64,000 bases of DNA from assembly GCA_963808165.1 (NCBI GenBank), contig CAWEET010000011.1, positions 62,001 through 126,000 on the forward strand. Reading direction: 5' to 3'. This document shows, piece after piece, positions 15,646 through 23,584 of the stretch (position 1 is the stretch's first letter; every line of letters begins with the position of its first letter). Made by a program: the position numbers and the translations under genes. Source of the stretch: Thiosocius sp963808165 (lineage in GTDB: Bacteria; Pseudomonadota; Gammaproteobacteria; Chromatiales; Chromatiaceae). The notes beneath the pieces are model-generated. The model was not told the origin of the DNA. It saw only the letters and a program-made list of their open reading frames with translations, and ran no database searches.

Positions 15646-17793
15646 TTACTTGAACAATCCCTTGAACACGCCGTCGAGCGATTTTCGGATCTCTTTTTCG
15701 GCCTTCTCCTGCACTTCGTCTTTCCGTTTGTCGAGCTCCGCCTGTGCCCTGGCGCGCAGCAGATCCTCGAGATCCGGCTCGTAGCTGGGATCGGCAAGAG
15801 ACCCGCGGATGCGCACCGGTATCGGGATACCCGCCAGTTCGTCACGCCCCTTGCCGCCCTGTCCGGCAAGAGAACCGACCAGCTCTGTCATCAGACGATA
15901 GTCGATGGTGTCTTTGGGCAGGTCGACCTGGCCCCTGCCCGCGATGCGCAGCAGCGGCGACTTGGCATGCAGGTCGTCGTTGCGGATAACCCCGTTGTTC
16001 ATGGTCAGGGATGCACCGAGTTCGCTGAAGTCGGTCTGTCCCGGGGTGCCGGTATCGAACTTGCCGCTGCCCAGACCGAGCGCACTGCTGGCGTCGCGGA
16101 TGATCTGCGCAATGTTGACGCCTTGCAGCGCACCGTCGCGAAACGCGAAACGCGAGGTGCCGGTCAGGCTGCGGCGGATCTCCTGCTCAGTCAGCCCGGT
16201 CGTACGGATATCCGCATGCACCTCGCCACGTCCGGTCAGACGCGCCTCACCAACGAGGTCCTGTAGCAACGGTCCCACCTGGATGCCTGTCAACGTTTCT
16301 TTCGCATGCAGCAGGGGCTGTGTGCCGCTGGCATCCAACACCGCACTGCCGGTGAAGTTTCCCTGGTAGAGCTGTGCACTCATCGGATTGACCTTCAGCA
16401 CGCCTTTGCGCGACACGACCTTGCTGGTGACGTTGCTCATCCGCGCCTTTGTCAGCGTCAGCTTACCGATCGTGAATTCGCCCTCGAAATCCAGGGTGCG
16501 TAGGGGAGCAAACGGATCCGCAGCCGCCGCCGCAGGGGTCGCTTCACTATCGGGCGAGGGTGCTGGCGCCGCCGCTTCGGCAGACTTCGGTGCCGATGCC
16601 TGGTCGCCGACCGCCGGCGGCAGGTAGCGATCAAGATCGATCTGATCGAGTTCCATCCTGGTCCTGACGACCGGACCCGCAGTATCGAGCAGGTGCACTT
16701 GTCCGGTCAGCTTGGACTCGTCGAGCTGCACGCTCAACGGATCGAGCTTCAGCACGCCGTCAGCATAGGCGAAACCCACCTCACCACTGGCCCGCGTCAG
16801 CGCTGCGGGATCGGCGGTCTCGATCGGCTTGGCGAACATCGAGGCCAGCGTCTTGGGGTTGGTCTCGGCGATGCTGAGCCGGCCCTGCGCCGCTGGCGTG
16901 GTTTGCATCGCGGCGACCGATATCTCACCCCTGGCATTCATCGCCGGGCCACTGATCTCGAGTTTGTCGAGCTGCAGGGTGTCGGCCCGGGTGTCGGCGA
17001 TCAGGTCGGTCTTCAGCGTCAAGCTGGCGCCGCCGGCAGGCAGACCCTCGCCCTTGGCGTCGAGTTGCATGATCAGCCCGGCGACCCGGAACAGCGTGAG
17101 GTCGACATCGCTCGACACGCTCGCCTCGAGGTCGGCATCGAGCGTCATCGCCGGCTTGTCGCTGGTGAATACGGCGCCGATTTCGACCGGGACGGTCGCA
17201 CCCGGCGACAAGCTACCGGTCACCAGACGCACCTGGTCGAGCAGGTAGTTCTGTCCCGCCTGGCGATCGTCCCAGGAGACCCTGGCATCGTCGATCTGAA
17301 TACCCTGGACGCTGAACGACAGAGGGTCTGCCGTCCCGCCACCGGAAGGCTCTCCCTGCTTCGCCTCCTCGGCGGCTTCCGCCTGCTGTGCAGCGACCAA
17401 GTCGTCCCAGTTGGCGGTGCCGTTGGCGTCACGTTCCAGATTCAGGCGCAGCCCGTTGACCACCAGCGTGTCCACCTCGACCCGCCGGCTCAGCAGTGGC
17501 ATCAGCTTGACCTTGACGCCAAGATCTGCGATCTCGGCGAACCAAGGCGCCGAGAATCCGGGCGCATTGCCGATGCGCACGCCGCCGGTCTCTATCCCCA
17601 GCCAGGGAAACACCGAAAGGCTGAGATCCTTTTCGATCACCAGTTCCCGTCCCAGCCTGTCTTTCGCAGTCTGCACGATCTGCGGCTTGTAGTCGTTGGG
17701 ATCGACCACCATCGGCAGCACGACTACCGCCGCCGCGATCAGCAACGCCAGCACAAGCAACAGACCTATCAGCCATTTGAACAAAGCACCCAT
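15646..17793 (-). CDS. AsmA-family envelope protein
   Basis: A 715-residue protein with one N-terminal membrane anchor (residues 5-30, LIGLLLVLALLIAAAVVVLP) followed by VDPNDYKPQI, the AsmA opening, and a long periplasmic beta-rich region. An Ala/Pro/Glu-rich linker lies in the middle, and the AsmA C-terminal domain (ELGASLTMNNGVIRNDDL) and a charged end follow. AsmA-like proteins are tied to lipid transport and outer-membrane assembly. ATG 17793 has AAGGAA six bases upstream and is favoured over an in-frame start at 17835. Confidence 0.92.
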   Translation of the reverse strand: MGALFKWLIGLLLVLALLIAAAVVVLPMVVDPNDYKPQIVQTAKDRLGRELVIEKDLSLSVFPWLGIETGGVRIGNAPGFSAPWFAEIADLGVKVKLMPLLSRRVEVDTLVVNGLRLNLERDANGTANWDDLVAAQQAEAAEEAKQGEPSGGGTADPLSFSVQGIQIDDARVSWDDRQAGQNYLLDQVRLVTGSLSPGATVPVEIGAVFTSDKPAMTLDADLEASVSSDVDLTLFRVAGLIMQLDAKGEGLPAGGASLTLKTDLIADTRADTLQLDKLEISGPAMNARGEISVAAMQTTPAAQGRLSIAETNPKTLASMFAKPIETADPAALTRASGEVGFAYADGVLKLDPLSVQLDESKLTGQVHLLDTAGPVVRTRMELDQIDLDRYLPPAVGDQASAPKSAEAAAPAPSPDSEATPAAAAADPFAPLRTLDFEGEFTIGKLTLTKARMSNVTSKVVSRKGVLKVNPMSAQLYQGNFTGSAVLDASGTQPLLHAKETLTGIQVGPLLQDLVGEARLTGRGEVHADIRTTGLTEQEIRRSLTGTSRFAFRDGALQGVNIAQIIRDASSALGLGSGKFDTGTPGQTDFSELGASLTMNNGVIRNDDLHAKSPLLRIAGRGQVDLPKDTIDYRLMTELVGSLAGQGGKGRDELAGIPIPVRIRGSLADPSYEPDLEDLLRARAQAELDKRKDEVQEKAEKEIRKSLDGVFKGLFK

Positions 17794-17883
17794 ATGCCAT
17801 TCCTTGAAATATTCGGCCGCGACCGATGACTGCATTCAATCACGCGCGGCCGCAGCGGTCACCCGCGGACTCGGCCCGTGCGC

Positions 17884-18714
17884 TCAGGCCACCGTATGTT
17901 CGTAGAGATGCACGTCGCGTTGCGGATAGGGTATATCGATGCCGGCCTCGTCAAGCCGCCGCTTGATCGCCTCGACAGTATCGAAACGGACCGGCCAGTA
18001 GTCCTGGGTATCCGTCCACACACGCAGCACCAGATTAACACCATTGTCCGCCAGCTCCGACACCGCGACCAGTGGTTCCGGGTCGGCATTGACGCGCGCG
18101 TCACTACGCGCGATATCAGAGAGAATACGCTTGGCCTCGGCCAAATCCGCATCATAGGAGACACCGATGGTCAGGTCGACGCGTCGCGTCGCCTTGGTAG
18201 AGTAGTTCGTGATGTTGTCGTTCAACAGCTTCGCGTTGGGCACGATCACGATCTTATTGTCCGGCGTGCGCAAGGTCGTGGTAAAGATCTGGATCTCCTC
18301 GACCATCCCGGAAACACCGGCCCCCTCGATGAAGTCGTCAACCTTGAACGGTCGGAACATGATCAGCAGGAAGCCAGCGGCAAAGTTCGACAGCGACCCC
18401 TGCAGGGCCAGACCAATCGCCAGACCCGCGGCGCCGAGGATGGCGATGAAGCTGGTCGTCTGGATGCCGAGTTGGCCGAGAGCGGCCAGCACGACGAACA
18501 CCATCATACCGACGTAGGCAATGCTGGCAACGAAGCCGGTGATCATCGGATCGGTGTGGCCACGGGCCAGCAGCCTGTGCACCAGACGTTGTACCCAGCG
18601 CGCGGCAAGCCGGCCGATGAACAGGATCACCAACGCGGTCAGGATCCGCAGCCCGTAGAGCGTCAGCAGTTCGGGAACTCGGCCGAGCCACTGTTCCGCG
18701 TCATCTATCGTCAT
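17884..18714 (-). CDS. mscS: Small-conductance mechanosensitive channel MscS
   Basis: A 276-residue protein of the classic MscS size. Three membrane segments come first, including the pore helix ILGAAGLAIGLALQGSLSNFA with the glycine/alanine packing pattern. The beta domain (PFKVDDFIEGAGVSGMVEEI, IVIVPNAKLLNDNITNYS) and a C-terminal alpha-beta domain follow. It releases osmolytes on hypo-osmotic shock. It has its own AT-rich upstream region with a sigma-70-like promoter (18776-18802) and is a paralogue of the much larger channel at 8775-10796. Confidence 0.93.
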   Translation of the reverse strand: MTIDDAEQWLGRVPELLTLYGLRILTALVILFIGRLAARWVQRLVHRLLARGHTDPMITGFVASIAYVGMMVFVVLAALGQLGIQTTSFIAILGAAGLAIGLALQGSLSNFAAGFLLIMFRPFKVDDFIEGAGVSGMVEEIQIFTTTLRTPDNKIVIVPNAKLLNDNITNYSTKATRRVDLTIGVSYDADLAEAKRILSDIARSDARVNADPEPLVAVSELADNGVNLVLRVWTDTQDYWPVRFDTVEAIKRRLDEAGIDIPYPQRDVHLYEHTVA

Positions 18715-18775
18715 AAATCAATGTTATTTCTGAAAGAATACGGGTAAACAATTTGTAAACCATTCATATTCCGGG

Positions 18776-18802
18776 ATTATAGTTTCACATGATCGGTAAC
18801 AA
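18776..18802 (-). promoter_or_regulatory. Sigma-70-like promoter of the small MscS gene
   Basis: Minus strand: TTGTTA (18802-18797), a 15-base spacer and a perfect TATAAT (18781-18776), about 60 bases before the ATG at 18714. The region is conspicuously AT-rich for this chromosome. The spacer is shorter than the ideal 17. Confidence 0.45.
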
Positions 18803-18890
18803 CAGCTGCCGCGCGGGCCGGGGTTGCCGGGGCATGCGATGTGCGTCCAAGGGCGCGGAACTTGAACCACAAAAATGCCGCTGACCCGGA

Positions 18891-19295
18891 TCAGGCGGTG
18901 TCGCGCTGGCCGTGCAGACGGACGATGAGGTCGGCCTCGCTCTCGCTCAGTTCGAGTTCCTGGACCAGCCGACCGATGCCTGCCCCCTGTTGGACGAGCC
19001 TTATCGCATGACCGTAGGGCTGGTCTTCCGAGTTCTGGATCTCGTAGGTCTCCTGTCGTGCTGCCAACAGGCGCTCGCGCGCCTCGAGCCGGCTCACCCG
19101 GCGGTCGACACCGACGGCTCCCGTGGTCAGTCCCCGGATACTCTGCCGCACCAACTCGAGCTGTTGCTCCAGTTCGTCACAGCGTGCGCGCTCGGCGGCG
19201 AGCCGTTTGTTGACGGCGGCGACCGCCGCCCATACGCTGAGCGAGAGCAGCAGCATCGCGGCCGCATTCAACAGGCTGGGCAAAAATTCAGACAT
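18891..19295 (-). CDS. DUF2802 protein at the end of the chemotaxis operon
   Basis: A 134-residue protein. A membrane segment (about residues 5-25, LLNAAAMLLLSLSVWAAVAA) is followed by a coiled coil (RLAAERARCDELEQQLELVR). The DUF2802 signature comes at the end: YGHAIRLVQQGAGIGRLV, then LELSESEADLIVRLHG. DUF2802 genes regularly close the gammaproteobacterial flagellar/chemotaxis block; their role is unknown. Starts at 19295 or 19301 are both possible; GGTGG lies upstream. It overlaps the 57-codon ORF before it by eight bases. Confidence 0.85.
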   Translation of the reverse strand: MSEFLPSLLNAAAMLLLSLSVWAAVAAVNKRLAAERARCDELEQQLELVRQSIRGLTTGAVGVDRRVSRLEARERLLAARQETYEIQNSEDQPYGHAIRLVQQGAGIGRLVQELELSESEADLIVRLHGQRDTA

Positions 19296-19461
19296 ACTCA
19301 TCCACCCGGTGCGACCGGTCATCGTCCGGACGCTGTCCCGGTTCTTCCGAGGCGGGCCGCTGCGGTGGTCGCCTTGGGCGTTTGCGCTCTGCGGAACCGC
19401 GCGACGGATTCAGCGGCAGCACCCTGCCGATGTGTCCCGGTTGTTTGACTTCGTCAGCCAT
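19288..19461 (-). CDS. 57-residue ORF between cheW and DUF2802
   Basis: It begins MADEVKQPGHIGRVLPLNPS and continues as a Arg/Pro/Asp-rich, probably disordered chain (SAERKRPRRPPQRP, ending HRVDEYV). It begins nine bases after the cheW stop and overlaps the DUF2802 start, filling the gap exactly. This tight packing and the unusual composition support translation, although no strong Shine-Dalgarno precedes ATG 19461. Function is unknown; it may be an adaptor for the chemotaxis complex, which is inference from position only. Confidence 0.55.
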   Translation of the reverse strand: MADEVKQPGHIGRVLPLNPSRGSAERKRPRRPPQRPASEEPGQRPDDDRSHRVDEYV

Positions 19462-19470
19462 CGTAAGGGT

Positions 19471-19953
19471 TCAGAACCTGGCCATCTCTGACCACTCTTC
19501 ATCGCTGAGCAGCTTGTTCAGATCGACCACGATCAGCAGATCCTCGTCGCGGCTCGCCACTCCCTGGATATAGCGCGCGCTGTCTTCACTCCCGATGCTT
19601 GGCGCCGAATCAATATCCGACTGCTGCAGTTCGACGACCTCGGCGACGCTGTCGACCAGAATGCCGACGACCTGCTGATCCGACTCGATGATCACGATCC
19701 GGCTGGCATCGTCAGGCTCCGTGCTGGTCAGGCCGAATCGGATGCGCGTATCGATCACAGTGACCACATTGCCACGCAGGTTGATGATGCCCAGCACATA
19801 GGCCGGCGATCCGGGTACCGGCGCGATCTCGCTGACCCGCAGTACCTCCTGCACCTGCATAACGTTGATCCCGTAGGTTTCGTCCTTCAGGCGAAAGGTC
19901 ACCAATTGAATCACCGGATCACCGGTCACGCTCTCTACTGCGGAATTACTCAT
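19471..19953 (-). CDS. cheW: Chemotaxis coupling protein CheW
   Basis: A 160-residue protein consisting of one CheW (SH3-like) domain: VIQLVTFRLKDETYGINVMQ, VLGIINLRGNVVTVIDTR, then GILVDSVAEVVEL. It links receptors to CheA. ATG 19953 has GGAGA upstream; the frame is open for another 85 codons but that extension has no homologous character. It is separated from parC by 115 bases. Only one CheW-type gene is present here. Confidence 0.95.
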   Translation of the reverse strand: MSNSAVESVTGDPVIQLVTFRLKDETYGINVMQVQEVLRVSEIAPVPGSPAYVLGIINLRGNVVTVIDTRIRFGLTSTEPDDASRIVIIESDQQVVGILVDSVAEVVELQQSDIDSAPSIGSEDSARYIQGVASRDEDLLIVVDLNKLLSDEEWSEMARF

Positions 19954-20068
19954 GCTGTGTCTCCGTATGCGCCGGATGTGTCTGTCAAAAGATCGTCTCA
20001 AGGCGCCGCCGAACCTGTTCGCTGCAGTATCCATGCCGGATTCGCGAGCCAGCCGAGACCCCGAGGTA

Positions 20069-20878
20069 CTAGTGGACCATGCGGTCTTGATCACGAGGCG
20101 GCCCGGCGTGCGCCCCGCACCGACGCTGCACCAGATGCTCGAGCAGTCCTGAGTAGGCCGCCACACCGCGTGCACGGGGATCGAAGATGCCCGGGGGCAG
20201 GCCGGCACTGCTGGCCTCGCGAAACCGGGTATCGACCGGAATCACGCCGCTCCACAGCTGTTCGGCGTGATCGCGGCGCAGGATATCCAGACTGTCGCGC
20301 GACGCCCGTGTGCGCCGGTCGTGAAAGGTCGGCACCATTACCACTCCGGGCGGCGTCGACCGCGCCCGCGTCACCATGTCTAGGGTTTGCTGCAGGCGTT
20401 CCAGGCCCTTGATCGCGAGAAACTCGGTCTGCACAGGGACGATCACGCAGTCGCAGGCCAGCAGCGCACTGATCAGCGACACGCTTGGCAGTGGCGGACA
20501 ATCGATCAGGATGTAGTCGAAGCTCCGGCGCAGTTCGTCGACTGCGCGCTTGAGCGCCAGCCCGAGGCGCCCGGACTGCCGGTCCAGCGAGGCCAGCGCC
20601 GCGCCGGCCGGGATCAGGTTCAATCCCTCGGTGACCGTTGCGACAATCAGTGCATTCGGATCCACCCGCCGTCCCTCGGCCAGGGCCTCGAACAGCGGGT
20701 GGCTACTGTGTTGCACAGTATCCAGGTCGGGCCTGAGCCAACTGCTCAACGAGCCGTGTGGATCAGTGTCGATCATCAGGGTGCGGAATCCCCAGGCGGC
20801 GAGCAGGCCGCCGAGCGCGGCCGTGGTGGTGGTCTTGCCGACGCCACCCTTTTGACTGGCAATCGCCCAAACCCTCAA
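20069..20878 (-). CDS. ParA-like ATPase of the chemotaxis/motility block (ParC type)
   Basis: A 269-residue protein with deviant Walker A SQKGGVGKTTTTAALGG (residues 8-24), the MIDTDPHGSL switch and FDYILIDCPPLP Walker B. In this position (after motD, before cheW) gammaproteobacteria encode ParC, which positions chemotaxis arrays at the cell pole. Its start overlaps the motD stop by four bases (ATGA). The usual partner ParP, a CheW-like protein, is not encoded next to it. The last 25 residues are poorly conserved. Confidence 0.9.
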   Translation of the reverse strand: MRVWAIASQKGGVGKTTTTAALGGLLAAWGFRTLMIDTDPHGSLSSWLRPDLDTVQHSSHPLFEALAEGRRVDPNALIVATVTEGLNLIPAGAALASLDRQSGRLGLALKRAVDELRRSFDYILIDCPPLPSVSLISALLACDCVIVPVQTEFLAIKGLERLQQTLDMVTRARSTPPGVVMVPTFHDRRTRASRDSLDILRRDHAEQLWSGVIPVDTRFREASSAGLPPGIFDPRARGVAAYSGLLEHLVQRRCGAHAGPPRDQDRMVH

Positions 20879-21744
20879 CGGACTTCCAGCGCTGGCCCCT
20901 CGGCCCAGGGCACCGCGTGGCCCACGACCGGTTCGGCCTCGCGCTGACCGGTCAGTACCACGATGGTCACCCGGCGGTTGGCGGCGCGCCCCTTCGCATC
21001 GCCGTTCTCGGCCACCGGCCGGTGCTCGCCCAGGCCGACCGCGGACATCCGCCAGGGCTCCACCCCGGCGCGCGCCAGATAATGCACCACGCTGGCGGCA
21101 CGCGCGGCGGACAGTTCCCAGTTGGAGGGAAACGCCGCCGAGTTGATCGGCACATTGTCGGTATGTCCCTCCACCTGCAGGTGGCTGGGGATACGCTTCA
21201 GGGTCTGGGCCATCTCGCGCAGCGAGCCGAGCGCATCGTGCGACAGCCTGGCATCGCCGGAACCGAACAGCATGCGCTCCTTCATCTCGATCTCGATGCG
21301 ATCGCCTACCTGGTTGATTCGGACCAGGTCCTGATCGAGGTACTTTTGCAACGAGATCGCCAGTTCGTCGGCGATGCGCTGTGCAGCGCCGTCCTCCCGA
21401 AAGCGTCCAGCGCGGTCGACCTGCTGTCCCTTGTCGAGCATCACATCGGCATTGCCGTGTGCCTCGAGGCTCGTCTGGCGGGGTGCCAGCGGACCATCCG
21501 AAAGGGCCAGGACGTCCCTCGGCGGCTCCCCGACCTGGATCGGTTCATCGCTGCGCGACGGCACGGCAAACACCGCATTCAGCGTCTCGGACAAGACGCG
21601 ATACTTGCCCTCGTTGACCGAGGACACCGCGTACATCACAACGAAGAAAGCGAACAGCAGCGTAATGAAATCGGCATAGGACACCAGCCAGCGTTCATGG
21701 TTCTGGTGGTCCTCTTCGTGCTGGCGGCGGCGTCGTCTGGCCAT
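20875..21744 (-). CDS. motD: Flagellar motor stator protein MotD (MotB family)
   Basis: A 289-residue protein with a basic N-terminus, one membrane helix carrying the essential Asp (SYADFITLLFAFFVVMYAVS), a plug/linker region, and a C-terminal OmpA-like peptidoglycan-binding domain (LQVEGHTDNVPINSAAFPSN, NRRVTIVVL). It forms the proton channel with MotC and anchors it to the wall. ATG 21744 is used; the longer open frame to 22245 runs through motC and is an artefact. It lies eight bases after motC. Confidence 0.94.
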   Translation of the reverse strand: MARRRRRQHEEDHQNHERWLVSYADFITLLFAFFVVMYAVSSVNEGKYRVLSETLNAVFAVPSRSDEPIQVGEPPRDVLALSDGPLAPRQTSLEAHGNADVMLDKGQQVDRAGRFREDGAAQRIADELAISLQKYLDQDLVRINQVGDRIEIEMKERMLFGSGDARLSHDALGSLREMAQTLKRIPSHLQVEGHTDNVPINSAAFPSNWELSAARAASVVHYLARAGVEPWRMSAVGLGEHRPVAENGDAKGRAANRRVTIVVLTGQREAEPVVGHAVPWAEGPALEVR

Positions 21745-21752
21745 CGCATACC

Positions 21753-22493
21753 TCAGCGAAGGAAACCCTGCAAGCGGGTCTCGATCTGACGCGGGTTCTC
21801 TCCTTCCGATATCGCCACCAGTCCCTCGATCACCAGCTCGCGATAATGACTCTCCTGCAACACATAGGCCTTCATCTTGTTGCCCATCGGCAGCAGGAAC
21901 AGATTGGCCAGCCCGACACCGTAGATGGTGGCTACGAACGCGGTGGCGATGCCGCTGCCGAGCTTTGACGGATCCGACAGGTTCTGCATCACGTGAATCA
22001 GCCCCATCACCGCGCCGATGATGCCGATGGTCGGCGAATAGCCGCCCATCGCCTCGAGCACCTTGCTGGCCTGCAGATCGGAACGCTCGCGACTGTCCAG
22101 TTCGACCTCCAAGGCATGCCGGATATCCTCCGGCTCGTTGCCGTCGACCAGCAACTGCATGCCCTTGCGAACGAACAGGTCGGACTCGCGCTCGATGACG
22201 CGCTCCAGGCCGAGCAGGCCGTCCTTGCGCGCCACCTTGCTCCACCCCACCAGCTTCGTGATGGTCTCTTCGAGACCGCGTTTGGGCGGTATGAACACCG
22301 TCCCCAGCATGCGCATGCTGCGCATGAAGATGCGCATCGGTGTCTGCAGCAGCACTGCGCCGATGCTGCCGCCCAAAACGATCACCATCGCCGGCCCGTT
22401 GGCCAGGGTGTCGAGATGGCCGCCCTCCAGCCAGTTACCGCCGAGGATGGCGGCAAATGCGATGGCTACCCCGATGAAGCTGAGAAAATCCAT
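21753..22493 (-). CDS. motC: Flagellar motor stator protein MotC (MotA family)
   Basis: A 246-residue protein with four membrane segments in the MotA/TolQ/ExbB pattern: two at residues 1-55, a cytoplasmic loop with ERESDLFVRKGMQLLVDGN, then MGGYSPTIGIIGAVMGLIHV and FVATIYGVGLANLFLLPMG. It is the torque-generating partner of MotD. It directly follows cheB (three-base gap), in the same order as Pseudomonas motCD. Confidence 0.94.
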   Translation of the reverse strand: MDFLSFIGVAIAFAAILGGNWLEGGHLDTLANGPAMVIVLGGSIGAVLLQTPMRIFMRSMRMLGTVFIPPKRGLEETITKLVGWSKVARKDGLLGLERVIERESDLFVRKGMQLLVDGNEPEDIRHALEVELDSRERSDLQASKVLEAMGGYSPTIGIIGAVMGLIHVMQNLSDPSKLGSGIATAFVATIYGVGLANLFLLPMGNKMKAYVLQESHYRELVIEGLVAISEGENPRQIETRLQGFLR

Positions 22494-22496
22494 TGC

Positions 22497-23534
22497 CTAG
22501 GTAATTCCCGACAGGGCCGGTCCGATATCGTCGAGTGCGAGCACACGGTCGGAGTGACCGGCCTTGGCCACCGCATGAGGCATGCCGAATACGACCGAAC
22601 TCGCCTGATCCTGACTCCACACGCTCGAACCCCGCTCCTTGAGCAGACGTGCTCCGGCGGTACCGTCCGTGCCCATGCCGGTCAGTACCACCGCATGCAC
22701 CGCGCGGCCGAGCGCGCGTGCCGCAGAGCCGAACAGGACATCGACACTGGGCTTGTACAACTGGTCTCCACCGGGCATGACACGCACACGCAATCGCTCG
22801 CCTGCCGCCTCGACCATGGTCTGCCTGCCACCGGGGGCGATCAGCGCGCGCCCGGGCAGCAGTTCGTCACCGTCGGCCGCATGCCGGACCTCGATGGCAC
22901 ACACCGAATCGAGCCGCTCGGCGAACGTCAGGGTGAACTCCGCCGGCATGTGCACCGCGACCAGAATCGGGTACGGATAGCGTGCCGGCAGCTCACCCAG
23001 CACGCGCTGTACCGCCACCGGCCCGCCGGTCGAGGCGCCGATCGCGACCAGGCGCAGCGCGCCCTGGCGCCGCCCGCCGCGCAGGGGTCGGGAGGCGATC
23101 GGACTCGCGTTAACGGCACGCCGCGCATGCTTGCGCCTTGCGATGCTGATCACGCGACTGCCGAGGTCATCCGGCCCGGGCCACGCCGCATCGCCAGTGA
23201 CCCCACCCTGCTTGGCAAGAAAATCCACTGCGCCCGCATGCAGCGCATCGAGCGTGGCGCGGGCGCCGTCGCGGGTCAGCGCCGATACCATGAGTATGTC
23301 TGTCGGGTGATCGCGCATGATCTCGCGCACAGCCGAGATGCCGTCCAGTAGCGGCATCGCAACATCCATCGTGATCAGATCGGGACACAGGCTGGACGCC
23401 ATCTCGACCGCCTCGCGGCCGTTGCTCGCCTCGCCGGCGATCAACACCTCACCGGTGGATTCGAGCTGCAGCCTGATCCGCTTTCGGAAGAAAGCAGAAT
23501 CGTCGACGATCAAGACCCGGACCTTTTCCTCCAT
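22497..23534 (-). CDS. cheB: Chemotaxis methylesterase/glutamine deamidase CheB
   Basis: A 345-residue two-domain protein. The receiver domain has the acidic pair DD (11-12) and phospho-acceptor Asp57 (LITMDVAMP). The C-terminal methylesterase domain has the catalytic Ser in AIGASTGGP, the His in VAVHMP and the Asp in LTGMGTDGTAG. It removes methyl groups from receptors when phosphorylated by CheA, resetting sensitivity. It lies 50 bases after cheA. Confidence 0.97.
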   Translation of the reverse strand: MEEKVRVLIVDDSAFFRKRIRLQLESTGEVLIAGEASNGREAVEMASSLCPDLITMDVAMPLLDGISAVREIMRDHPTDILMVSALTRDGARATLDALHAGAVDFLAKQGGVTGDAAWPGPDDLGSRVISIARRKHARRAVNASPIASRPLRGGRRQGALRLVAIGASTGGPVAVQRVLGELPARYPYPILVAVHMPAEFTLTFAERLDSVCAIEVRHAADGDELLPGRALIAPGGRQTMVEAAGERLRVRVMPGGDQLYKPSVDVLFGSAARALGRAVHAVVLTGMGTDGTAGARLLKERGSSVWSQDQASSVVFGMPHAVAKAGHSDRVLALDDIGPALSGIT

Positions 23535-23584
23535 CTGTTATCCAGGACTCTGCCGACCGGGTCCCGCCTCCCCCTGCACTGTGA

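Noticed and set aside
19954..20208. 85-codon N-terminal extension of CheW
   Set aside because: The extension has no CheW or ParP-like character, while GGAGA and ATG 19953 give the standard start. It overlaps the parC 3' end.
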